Source: Bryobacteraceae bacterium
GTDB lineage: Bacteria; Acidobacteriota; Terriglobia; Bryobacterales; Bryobacteraceae
NCBI GenBank assembly: GCA_041394945.1
Contig: JAWKHH010000002.1
Coordinates: forward strand, 1,372,501 to 1,436,500
DNA: 64,000 nucleotides
Reading direction: 5' to 3'
Part shown: positions 29,020 to 40,556 of the stretch, one piece after another
Position numbering within the stretch: position 1 is the first letter of the stretch
How the letters are laid out: every line of letters starts with the position of its first letter
Program-made: the position numbers and the translations under genes
Notes under the pieces: generated by a model
The model's input: the letters and a program-made list of their open reading frames with translations, nothing else
The model's database searches: none
Told to the model about the DNA's origin: nothing

Positions 29020-29603
29020 ACCAACAATCGCTCAGCAGTATCTTTCTCGACGCGCTGCTCATTAATAACTTCGTTCTGAGTGTGTTCCTCGGAATCTGCC
29101 CGTTCCTCGGCGTTTCCGGCAAGATCGCCACCGCCTGGCGCATGGGCGTCTCGGTGATCTTTGTGATGCTCGTTTCGAGCATCCTCGCTTTCGCCACCAA
29201 CCTCCTCTTGGTAGCCGCCAACGCCGAGTATCTGCGCCTGATCAGCTATATCGTGATCATCGCTTCAACGGTCCAACTGGTGGAAATGTTCATCAAGAAG
29301 TCGAGCCCGGCGCTGTTCCGCGCGCTCGGCATCTATCTCCCGCTGATTACCACCAACTGTGCCGTGCTCGGCGTGGCCCTCTTCCAAACGGCCCGTGAAT
29401 ACAGCTTCGTGCAGAGCGTCGTATTCGCGCTCGGCGGCGGGATGGGATTCGCCCTCGCGCTGACGCTCATGTCCTTCCTTCGCGAGAGACTCGAACTCTC
29501 CGACATCCCCGATGTCGCCAAGGGCACCGCGCTCGTCCTCATCCTCGCTGGCGTGCTCTCGATGGCCTTCATGGGATTCGCCGGGATGGGAGGCGAGGGA
29601 TGA
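29016..29603 (+). CDS. rnfA: Rnf complex membrane subunit RnfA
   Basis: Six-helix membrane subunit of Rnf (195 aa), homologous to NqrE and paired with RnfE. Landmarks are NNFVLSVFLGICPFLGVS and LPLITTNCAVLGVALF; each holds one of the cysteines that ligate the intramembrane iron-sulfur centre. The GTG start at 29016 overlaps the rnfE stop (GTGA), and the stop overlaps the next small gene (ATGA). Confidence 0.95.
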   Translation: MNQQSLSSIFLDALLINNFVLSVFLGICPFLGVSGKIATAWRMGVSVIFVMLVSSILAFATNLLLVAANAEYLRLISYIVIIASTVQLVEMFIKKSSPALFRALGIYLPLITTNCAVLGVALFQTAREYSFVQSVVFALGGGMGFALALTLMSFLRERLELSDIPDVAKGTALVLILAGVLSMAFMGFAGMGGEG

Positions 29604-29794
29604 TCCTCGAAATCCTCAAGGCCGTCGCCGGCTTCGCGTTGTTCGGAGCCCTGTTCCTTGCGGTCCAGTTCTACCTGCGCCGCCGCCTCGCGGCGCGCCC
29701 CGGATGCGACATCCTCGAAGCCATGGTTCACGGCTGCGGTAACTGCGCCAACGGCGGCCAATGCGGTAGTAATTTAGAAAGGCACCAGTCATGA
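29600..29794 (+). CDS. NqrM-like Cys4 mini-membrane protein (candidate Rnf maturation factor)
   Basis: A 64-residue protein with one N-terminal helix (about 8-26), an arginine-rich turn, and four cysteines at 36, 46, 49 and 55 in a short soluble tail. NqrM (DUF539), which delivers iron for the NqrD/NqrE centre, has the same plan of one helix plus four cysteines, though the spacing differs here (CX9CX2CX5C against a tighter cluster in NqrM). It overlaps rnfA upstream and the ferredoxin-NADP reductase gene downstream by four bases each, so it is translated with Rnf. The proposed role in assembling the RnfA/RnfE iron-sulfur centre is inference; a short electron-carrier role is an alternative. 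Confidence 0.72.
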   Translation: MILEILKAVAGFALFGALFLAVQFYLRRRLAARPGCDILEAMVHGCGNCANGGQCGSNLERHQS

Positions 29795-30663
29795 AACTCG
29801 GAGAATACGATATCAGCAACCCCTACGACGCGACGCTTGTCGCCACCGAGCGGATCACTTCCGGTAACTCCGACGCTGAGGTGCGACACCTGACCCTCAG
29901 TCTGCCCGAAGAGGATTTCGACTTCGTGGAAGGGCAGAGCATCGGAATCCTCGTGCCCGGGCCGCACGAATTCGGCAACCAATATCATCTTCGGCTCTAC
30001 TCGATCGCCAGCACCCGCGCCGGCTCGCTCCACGGCGAACCGGATGCCGGCCAGACCATCGATATCTGCGTCCGCCGCTGCTTCTACATTGATGAAGTCA
30101 GCGGCGAGAGCTACCCCGGAGTGGCGTCGAACTTCCTGTGCGATGCGCAGCCGGGCGACAAAATCCTCATCACGGGCCCCTACGGCGCCCACTTTCACCT
30201 CCCGCTCGACGATACAAGCAACATCCTCATGGTGGGCGTGGGCACCGGAATCGCACCGTTCCGCGCCTTTGTCCGCCACATCTACGAGGAACGCGGCGGC
30301 TGGCTAGGTCAGGTCCGCCTGTACTACGGCGCGCGCAGCGGCACCGAGTTGCTCTACATGAATGACAAGAAGCGCGACTTGGCCAATTACTACGACAACC
30401 GCACCTTCCGCGCCTTTGAAGCCGTCAGCCCGCGGCCGTACTTCGACGAGCCGCCGGCCATTGAGGCGCTGCTCGATCAGCACCGCTCCGAAATTTGGGA
30501 GATGATCCAGGACAAGAAGACTTACGTGTACCTCGCCGGATTGGTGCAATCGGCTGAGCAATTCCAGAAGGCGATGAGCAAGTTCGCCGGCTCCGACGAA
30601 GCCTGGCTGGCTAAGAAGCAGGAGTTGATCGAACAGGGCCGCTACGCGGAACTGCTCTATTAG
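29791..30663 (+). CDS. Plant-type ferredoxin-NADP+ reductase
   Basis: FAD enzyme exchanging electrons between ferredoxin and NADP(H) (290 aa). It carries the FAD-binding RLYSIAS motif (68-74), a GPYG phosphate loop, the NADP-binding GVGTGIAPFRAF stretch near 150, and ends in Tyr (ELLY), the aromatic that stacks on the flavin in plant-type reductases. ATGA overlap with the Cys4 gene places it in the rnf-PFOR operon. This gives the operon a second outlet for reduced ferredoxin, to NADPH. A related alternative is the BoxA/benzoyl-CoA epoxidase reductase family, but no ferredoxin domain or epoxidase partner is present. Confidence 0.88.
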   Translation: MKLGEYDISNPYDATLVATERITSGNSDAEVRHLTLSLPEEDFDFVEGQSIGILVPGPHEFGNQYHLRLYSIASTRAGSLHGEPDAGQTIDICVRRCFYIDEVSGESYPGVASNFLCDAQPGDKILITGPYGAHFHLPLDDTSNILMVGVGTGIAPFRAFVRHIYEERGGWLGQVRLYYGARSGTELLYMNDKKRDLANYYDNRTFRAFEAVSPRPYFDEPPAIEALLDQHRSEIWEMIQDKKTYVYLAGLVQSAEQFQKAMSKFAGSDEAWLAKKQELIEQGRYAELLY

Positions 30664-30701
30664 ACGGCCGGCCGTTCGTTCCACGGATTGGAGAGACAAT
30701 C

Positions 30702-31352
30702 ATGAAATCCAAGTCGCTACTCCTCGCGCTGCTTGCCGTGGTGGCCGTCCTTGCCGGTGTCTTTTGGAAATGGGGCAACCAGATTGAGTTCGTTGGCGGG
30801 GGCGCCCTCGTCAACCTCGGCTATCGCCTCCAGGACCCGCTCGAGGAATACGACTTCGAACATCATGACCCCACCGCCGAGAATGTGTGGTCCGAGTTCG
30901 TCAAGCAGAACCGGATGGCTTCGCTCGTGCGCGATGTCTTTCCCCGCTCGGCCCGGCACCCCGTGATCGCCATGGTGATCTGCATGGATGCGCGCCTCGA
31001 CACCTCCGAGATCGCCGGCGATACCCGCCGCTACTACTACATCCTTCGCCTGGCCGGCTCGGTCCTCTCGCCTAAGGAAGAAGACATGCTCGAACTCGCC
31101 GTCGCCAACGGCACCAAGGTCGTCATCTTCACCACTCACACCGATTGCGCCGCCGAGAAGATGTACCGCGACCCGGAGCAGCGGCCCAAGTACCCGGCGC
31201 TCAGCACGGCTCTTGAGGAACGTGATTCCCGCCTTCGCGAGTTCGTCGCCCGGCCCATGATCAAAGACAAACTCGCCTCGAAGCAGCTCATTGTCAAGCG
31301 CATGACGCTCGATACGGCGAATGACCGCGTCGTGCCGATGCCGGACCTGTAA
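30702..31352 (+). CDS. Membrane-anchored beta-carbonic anhydrase-like protein
   Basis: Protein of 216 aa with an N-terminal signal anchor (4-24) and a beta-carbonic anhydrase core. The zinc ligands and catalytic pair are present: CMDAR (Cys94, Asp96, Arg98) and HTDC (His146, Cys149). It should convert CO2 and bicarbonate, but on the outer face of the membrane, which is unusual for beta-class enzymes. It starts 38 bases after the FNR gene with its own GGAGAG site and could be read through from the operon; CO2 released by PFOR would be a natural substrate. Convergent with the PQQ gene. Confidence 0.82.
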   Translation: MKSKSLLLALLAVVAVLAGVFWKWGNQIEFVGGGALVNLGYRLQDPLEEYDFEHHDPTAENVWSEFVKQNRMASLVRDVFPRSARHPVIAMVICMDARLDTSEIAGDTRRYYYILRLAGSVLSPKEEDMLELAVANGTKVVIFTTHTDCAAEKMYRDPEQRPKYPALSTALEERDSRLREFVARPMIKDKLASKQLIVKRMTLDTANDRVVPMPDL

Positions 31353-31358
31353 GCGCGC

Positions 31359-33677
31359 CTACTCCGCCAGCGCGAACGTCACGATACTCGATCCCGCGGC
31401 AAGCGTCACATATTGCTGTCCGCCGGCCGAATAGGTCATCGGCGATGTCTTGAGAGTCGCGTTCAGCGGTACCCGCCACAGCGTCCGGCCGTCCCGCTCA
31501 CTCGCTGCCACCAGGTAACCGCTCGGGTCGCCGTAGAAAAGCAACCCGCCCGCCGTCCCGAGAATCCCCGCCACGCGCTTACCGTCCACCGGACCCACCT
31601 GCTTCACCTCCCACACCACTCGCCCCGTCTCGATGTCGATCGCGCGCAGATACTTCGCGCCCGGATCGGCCGCCGGACGCGGATTCCGCCAACTGCCCGG
31701 CCGGAGGTTCACCGCGCACTTCTCGGTCGCCATCACGTAGTAGAGGCGCGTCGCCGGGCTGAACGCAGTACCGTTCCAGTTGGTGGCGTGCTCGGGACAG
31801 CGCAAGTCGCCCGGCGGCGCCAGCACCGGCCGGCCGTCACGGCCGATCTCGCTTGCCCATGTCACGCGATGCATGAACGGCTTCGCCAACAGCAACTCCC
31901 CGCTGGTTCGGTCCAGCACGTAAAAAAAGCCGTTGCGATCCGCGTGCAGCAATAGCTTTCGTGGCTGCCCGCGGAACTCCGTATCCACCAGCACGTTTGG
32001 TTCGGTAGCGTCCCAGTCATGCGTGTCGTGGGGCGTGAACTGGTAGTGCCATTTCATCTTCCCGGTGGCTGGATCGAGTGCCAGCACACTGTCGGTGTAT
32101 AGGTTGTCGCCGCCGCGCTTGCTGTCGTCGGAATTCGGCCATGGATTCCCGGTGGCCCAGTACAGCGTGTCGAGAGAAGGATCGTAGGATCCCGTGAGCC
32201 ACGTGGATCCGCCTCCCAGCTTATGTCCACCGCCCTTCCACGTCTCGATACCTGGCTCCCCGTCGTCCGGCACCGTCCACGTGCGCCACTCGCGTTCCCC
32301 GGTTGCCGCTTTGTACGCCGCCACGAAGCCGCGGATGCCCCAGTCGCCGCCCGCGACGCCCGCGATCACCAGATCCTTCACGACCAGCGGCGCCACCGTT
32401 CCGCCATACTTCTGCGGTTCATCCCACATCACCTGCTCCCAAACCGGGCTCCCGGTGATCCGGTTGATGGCGAGCAGCCTGGCGTCGTCTGTTACAAAGA
32501 ACAAGTTGTCGCCGAGAATCGCCACCCCGCGATTTGTACCGAGCGAAGGGTCTGAAACCAGACCCTTCGTGCGCGGCCGGTAGAACTGCCAGAGCTGCTG
32601 CCCCGTCACCGCGTCCAACGCAAGAACCTGGTTCGGACCTGTCGCGTACATGATCCCGTCCACCACCAGCGGCACAGTCTCCAGCCCGAAGTAGCGCATG
32701 TTCTCGTGGAAGTAAGGCGTATCCGGGAGGAACTGCCGCCATAACTCGATCGAGAAAGACCACTGCATTTTCAGCTTTCCGACGTTACCGGCGTTGATCT
32801 GATCGAGAGCGCTGTATCGGTTTCCACTTACGTTCCCGTTGTAAGTCGCCCAGTCTCCCGGCCTCGGCTGTACAATCCGGTCAAAGCCAATCCCTCCTCC
32901 CACCGGGGCCGCGGGCGCAACCGTACCTGGCTTCACGCCCGTCAAACCGCTCAGGTACGCGATCAGGTTCTGCAAATCGTCGCCGGAGGCCTTTGCCGCG
33001 GGCATCGCCGAGCTCTTCTCCTCAACGAGCTGCTTCACGTGATCGATCTGGAGCGGATGAAACCGGCCCTCGAAATCCTGCACGGCGATCTCATACGCCG
33101 TCCTGTTTCGGGCGAATCCATGGATCTTCCGGCCGTCGTTCAACTCGAGCGTGACCAGCTCGTATCCCGGAACGATTCGGGCCTCCGGTCTCTGCAGCGC
33201 CTCGCGAATCTGATCCACGGTCAGTTGCCGGGCGACGTTCGACAGGTCCGGCCCCTTGGCTGCGCCCCGGCCCGCCACCATGTGGCAACCGCCGCAGCGG
33301 CCCGCTCCGAAGAAGTAGACTTCGCCGGCCCGCCGGTCGCCCGGAACCTTCGCCTCTGCCGCCGTCGAGTTCAGTGAAACCACCATCGCCACCAGCCCAT
33401 CGAGCGTTTCGGCCGACACGTCGAAGCCCGGCATGCCCGCTGACGGAATGCCCTTCGTAATCACGTTCCGCAGGCTCTGTTCGGAACGCCGCCGCAAGCG
33501 CAGATTTCCCGCCAGGCCAGGACCCTGCTGCGACCCCCGTGCATCGTCCCCGTGGCACCCCGAGCACAGTTTCAAATACGTGGCGCGGACGTCCGCCTCT
33601 CGCCCCTGCCCCCATAGGGCGGAAGCGCTCAGCGCTGTCGCGGCCGCGAAGAGCATTCCGCATCGGAAGCTTGTCAT
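31359..33677 (-). CDS. PQQ-binding dehydrogenase-like protein with two N-terminal cytochrome c domains
   Basis: Periplasmic protein (772 aa) with a signal peptide (1-23), two cytochrome c modules (CSGCH at 38-42, CGGCH at 128-132) and a C-terminal beta-propeller with tryptophan-docking repeats such as ALDAVTGQQLWQF and AIDIETGRVVWEV. This is the inverse domain order of quinohemoprotein alcohol dehydrogenases, which have the cytochrome at the C-terminus. Substrate is unknown; GDWGIRGFVAAY and the HDTHDWD stretch fit the PQQ-dependent dehydrogenase family. Starts 46 bases from the divergent aminotransferase gene. Confidence 0.88.
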   Translation of the reverse strand: MTSFRCGMLFAAATALSASALWGQGREADVRATYLKLCSGCHGDDARGSQQGPGLAGNLRLRRRSEQSLRNVITKGIPSAGMPGFDVSAETLDGLVAMVVSLNSTAAEAKVPGDRRAGEVYFFGAGRCGGCHMVAGRGAAKGPDLSNVARQLTVDQIREALQRPEARIVPGYELVTLELNDGRKIHGFARNRTAYEIAVQDFEGRFHPLQIDHVKQLVEEKSSAMPAAKASGDDLQNLIAYLSGLTGVKPGTVAPAAPVGGGIGFDRIVQPRPGDWATYNGNVSGNRYSALDQINAGNVGKLKMQWSFSIELWRQFLPDTPYFHENMRYFGLETVPLVVDGIMYATGPNQVLALDAVTGQQLWQFYRPRTKGLVSDPSLGTNRGVAILGDNLFFVTDDARLLAINRITGSPVWEQVMWDEPQKYGGTVAPLVVKDLVIAGVAGGDWGIRGFVAAYKAATGEREWRTWTVPDDGEPGIETWKGGGHKLGGGSTWLTGSYDPSLDTLYWATGNPWPNSDDSKRGGDNLYTDSVLALDPATGKMKWHYQFTPHDTHDWDATEPNVLVDTEFRGQPRKLLLHADRNGFFYVLDRTSGELLLAKPFMHRVTWASEIGRDGRPVLAPPGDLRCPEHATNWNGTAFSPATRLYYVMATEKCAVNLRPGSWRNPRPAADPGAKYLRAIDIETGRVVWEVKQVGPVDGKRVAGILGTAGGLLFYGDPSGYLVAASERDGRTLWRVPLNATLKTSPMTYSAGGQQYVTLAAGSSIVTFALAE

Positions 33678-33723
33678 CCTGCGATTACATCACGGCCAGG
33701 ATCCCCTGTGCTACAACTTCCCT

Positions 33724-35022
<1,299 letters not shown>

Positions 35023-36258
35023 ATGAAAACCTACTCGCGCCGGACGGTCTTGTTTCACTCAGCGCTCTCGGTCGCCGCCGGGCAAGCCACTCGGCCCCGC
35101 TATGACATCCTGGTTCGCGGCGGTTACGTCATCTGCCCGGCCCAGAATCTCTCGGCGGTCCGCGACGTGGCGGTTCTGAACGGCAGGATCGCCCGCGTCT
35201 CCGAAGGCATTGCCCCGGCCGAGGCCGCGCAGGTGATCGACGCCCGTGGTTACTTAGTAACTCCCGGATTGATTGATATCCACGTCCACGTCTACGACGG
35301 GGTCGCGCCGCTTGGTATTCCTGCTGACCCTAACTGCATCGCGAAAGGCGTCACTACCGTCGTCGATGCCGGCTCGGCCGGCGCGCATACATTCCCCGGT
35401 CTGCGCAAATACGTGATCAACGTGGTCGATACGCGCGTCTACGCTCTGCTCAACATATCCGTCGTCGGCCAGTCGACGCTCTCCACCGACAACCCTTGGG
35501 GCGAACTGATCGACCTTCGTCTCGCCAACGCCAAACTCACCGCCAAGACCATCGAGCAGAACCGCGACGTCATCGTCGGCGTCAAGATCCGCCTCACCGA
35601 GAACATCGCCGGACGCCGCGATCTTGACGCCTTGAAGCTCGCTCGCGAAGCGGCCGACGCCGTCAGGCTGCCACTCATGGTTCACATCGGCGGGACTTTC
35701 TCCACCCTTCCGAAGATCCTCGAACTGCTTCGTAAGGGCGATGTCATCACGCACTCGTTTCGCGGCGGCGCCGGCGGCATCCTGGATGATCGCGGCCGTG
35801 TGCTCCCGGAAGTCCTGCGCAGTGTGCGGAACGGAGTGAATCTCGATATCGGCCACGGCGCCGGAAGCTTCGCGTGGGCCACCGCCGAGGCCGCCCTGAA
35901 ACAGGATCTCCTCCCTGGAACGATTTCGAGCGATGTGCATCAGTTCAACGTTCACGGCCCGGTCCTCGATCTTGCCACCACGCTGTCCAAGTTCGTCCAC
36001 CTCGGCATGAAGCTCGAAGACGTCCTCACCCGCGCCACCGTCAACCCGGCCCGCACTTTCGGAGCGCTCAGCGGATTCGGCACGCTACGCGAAGGCTCCA
36101 CCGGCGACATCGCTGTCTTCCGAATGCTGGAGGGCGACTTCGAACTTTCCGATTCACTCCGCCAACGGCGCGTAGTCCACCAGCGCCTGCTTCCCGTGGC
36201 GGCCATCAAAGCCGGCCGGCTCTACGGAGCCTCGGCAATTCCTGTGGTCACGCTGTAG
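35023..36258 (+). CDS. Amidohydrolase/deacetylase family metallohydrolase
   Basis: Metal-dependent hydrolase of the dihydroorotase-like amidohydrolase branch (411 aa). The metal-binding HxH is in GLIDIHVHVYDG; later ligands are likely in VKIRLTEN (Lys), MVHIGG (His), ITHSFRGG (His) and TISSDVHQ (Asp). The N-terminus (MKTYSRRTVLFHSALSVAAG) looks like a signal sequence, so it may be exported. It begins at the base after the aminotransferase stop, so the pair is one transcription unit. Substrate unknown; members act on N-acyl amino acids, imides or hydantoins. Confidence 0.85.
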   Translation: MKTYSRRTVLFHSALSVAAGQATRPRYDILVRGGYVICPAQNLSAVRDVAVLNGRIARVSEGIAPAEAAQVIDARGYLVTPGLIDIHVHVYDGVAPLGIPADPNCIAKGVTTVVDAGSAGAHTFPGLRKYVINVVDTRVYALLNISVVGQSTLSTDNPWGELIDLRLANAKLTAKTIEQNRDVIVGVKIRLTENIAGRRDLDALKLAREAADAVRLPLMVHIGGTFSTLPKILELLRKGDVITHSFRGGAGGILDDRGRVLPEVLRSVRNGVNLDIGHGAGSFAWATAEAALKQDLLPGTISSDVHQFNVHGPVLDLATTLSKFVHLGMKLEDVLTRATVNPARTFGALSGFGTLREGSTGDIAVFRMLEGDFELSDSLRQRRVVHQRLLPVAAIKAGRLYGASAIPVVTL

Positions 36259-36297
36259 AGGCCGGGATCGCGCTGTTGAGCGCCGCCGCGCCGCCAA

Positions 36298-37095
36298 CTA
36301 GAACCTGGGTAACGTCCGCAAAATGGAGTCCGTATTCCGTCCACCCGGCAGTTCCACCGAGTGAATCGTCCGCCACTCCGGATCCTTCGCGCCGATGTAC
36401 CGCATCTGCGCCCGGTCAGGACCCATCAGAATAATCGTCACCCCGCCGTGTTTTGGGTACGTCATCGCGCGGTATTGGCGTTCACCCGTATCGTCTTTCC
36501 ACCGGTCTTGCCCCGGCTCGCCCAGCTTTCGGACTACATCGAAGTAGTCGCTCTTGCCCGTCAGCCCCAACTCCGCCTGCATCACGCCCCGGAACTCCAC
36601 GGACTCGCCCGATCCGCGCTTCCGCGTCACTCCCACCACCACCATCGTGAGCACGATCGCCGCCGCCAGCGCGATCAGGATCATCCTTCCGATCCGCGAT
36701 TCCGCGCTCGAATCCAGCCGCAGGTGTTCGCTTGCGCGTGGCGCTGGAGGTTCTTTTTCCGATGGGCCCGGCTTCACGGTCGGGTTGGCCGGCATCGCCA
36801 GCACCTTCCGCGCGTGCGGCCACACGGACCCGCCTTTGTACTCGAGTTCCCGCTTGAGCCCAACGATCATCACCGGCTCCTCCACGCGCGAAACATCGCC
36901 CATGAAAGTCCGGGGAATCCAGATCTGCTCCTTGGTCTTCGTGTTCTCCACCAGCACTTCGGACCAGTTCCCCTGCACGTAGATCCACTCGTTGTGTTCC
37001 ACGTTGACGATCGGCGGATAGAACGAGAACCGGCGGTCGCCCATCTGGTCAAGGCTCGGCGGTAGGGGGCTTGCACCCATTGCGATTCTACCCAT
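36298..37095 (-). CDS. Hypothetical single-helix membrane protein
   Basis: Unrecognised protein (265 aa from the ATG at 37095; an ATG at 37080 is also possible). Residues about 1-110 form a soluble domain with many Trp/Tyr (WIYVQGNWSEVLVENT). A membrane helix near 140-158 (ILIALAAAIVLTMVVVGVT) is followed by a about 100-residue domain (GKSDYFDVVRKLGEPGQDRW) that resembles small lipoprotein outer-membrane assembly folds in pattern only. The open frame extends further upstream but the added residues are Arg/Cys-rich and not convincing. Convergent with the amidohydrolase gene. Confidence 0.65.
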   Translation of the reverse strand: MGRIAMGASPLPPSLDQMGDRRFSFYPPIVNVEHNEWIYVQGNWSEVLVENTKTKEQIWIPRTFMGDVSRVEEPVMIVGLKRELEYKGGSVWPHARKVLAMPANPTVKPGPSEKEPPAPRASEHLRLDSSAESRIGRMILIALAAAIVLTMVVVGVTRKRGSGESVEFRGVMQAELGLTGKSDYFDVVRKLGEPGQDRWKDDTGERQYRAMTYPKHGGVTIILMGPDRAQMRYIGAKDPEWRTIHSVELPGGRNTDSILRTLPRF

Positions 37096-37258
37096 GGTAA
37101 CCCGCGGGACGCCGTGTGCGGTTACGGCTTCCGCATCGGACTCTTGATCGTTCCAGCGCCTAGCACATCCGGCCCGTGCGCACCACTGGCAGACCCTTCG
37201 GCCGCGCTGCCGGCGGCACGCTGCGTGCGCCTTCCTGCGCGACAATAGTGGTTACTCT

Positions 37259-39508
<2,250 letters not shown>

Positions 39509-39511
39509 CGC

Positions 39512-40516
39512 CTACCGCGCCGCCAGAAACGCCACCATCTCCTTCTGCCGGCAGTTCCTTGCCCGATCGAGCGGCGTCGCCCCCTTGCTGTCCCGCGCGC
39601 GCGGATCCGCCCCGCTATCGAGCAGCGCGCGAGCGATTGCGACATGTCCACGCCGGGCTGCGGCGTGCAGAGGTGTCGCCCGCGTGGCGTCGCTCCTTCG
39701 GTTGACATCGGCGCCGGCGCGAACCAGGCGCTCCACCACCAACGGCCCGGACGGGGCTCCGCATTCGTTCGCCACGTTGTAGAGCGGCGTGTGTCCGCCA
39801 CGCCCGGCGAGGTCGGCATCCATGCCCAACTCGAGAAGCGCCGCCGTCACGGCAACGCACCCCGCGCCGCTCGCCCAGTGCAGCAGGGTGCTGCCCGCAT
39901 AGCGATGCCCGGCCAGCGCAGGCCTGCGGCGAATGGCTTCCAGCGTGAACCGGAGCAGTTCGTCTCGCCCTGTTCGAACCATGCGCGCCAGCACGCCGAC
40001 GAAAACCGAGGGCCGCGTCTCGAAGCGCGCGGCAGCCGAGATCGCCGCCTCATCGCGCCCCGCGTCGACGGCAGCGGCCAGATCGTCCAGCGCCCGCTGC
40101 TCGCGCCAGCGCGCGCCGAGCTCCCCGTGCTCCACGGAATTCCCCGGGCGTCCCGTGATGTAGAGCGACGTACTCTCAAAGAACTGACGCAACCCCGCGC
40201 GCGCTCCGTCGTCGATCGCTGCCTCTTCGAGCGTTGTCCGCATATGCCGCAGCCAGGCCTGCCGTTCCGCGGGCCCGATCTGGAACCGCCTGTGGGATTC
40301 GAGGAGGCTCAACCACCGGCGGTGCTGCATCTCGTCTTCGCCGCCATCAAGGAATTGAACCAGGAACGACGTGAACTCCTCGATCGCGCACCGCATGCTC
40401 CTTCCGGGGAACAGCGGCTTCAACGCCGCGTCCCGGGCGACCCTCGCGTAGAAAGCTCTCGCCAGCCGCCCGCAGCCCGTTTCCCCGCCTAGGGACTCGA
40501 GAATCTCGCTCGCCAT
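39512..40516 (-). CDS. Truncated group II globin fused to ankyrin repeats
   Basis: Two-domain protein (334 aa). Residues 1-about 125 are a group II truncated hemoglobin: Phe22-Tyr23 at the B9/B10 position, LFPG turn, proximal His75 in SHRRFQIGPAERQAWL, and Trp88 at the G8 position. After a linker (about 125-200), the C-terminal part holds ankyrin repeats (GSTLLHWASGAGCVAVTAALL, GHTPLYNVAN, ATPLHAAARRGHVAIARALL, GATPLDRARN). The globin should bind O2 or NO; the repeats should bind another protein. No signal peptide. Convergent with maeB, three bases away. Confidence 0.88.
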   Translation of the reverse strand: MASEILESLGGETGCGRLARAFYARVARDAALKPLFPGRSMRCAIEEFTSFLVQFLDGGEDEMQHRRWLSLLESHRRFQIGPAERQAWLRHMRTTLEEAAIDDGARAGLRQFFESTSLYITGRPGNSVEHGELGARWREQRALDDLAAAVDAGRDEAAISAAARFETRPSVFVGVLARMVRTGRDELLRFTLEAIRRRPALAGHRYAGSTLLHWASGAGCVAVTAALLELGMDADLAGRGGHTPLYNVANECGAPSGPLVVERLVRAGADVNRRSDATRATPLHAAARRGHVAIARALLDSGADPRARDSKGATPLDRARNCRQKEMVAFLAAR

Positions 40517-40556
40517 TCCCTCAGCTTAGCGATATCATTTTGGTGGCCGCCGCCTC

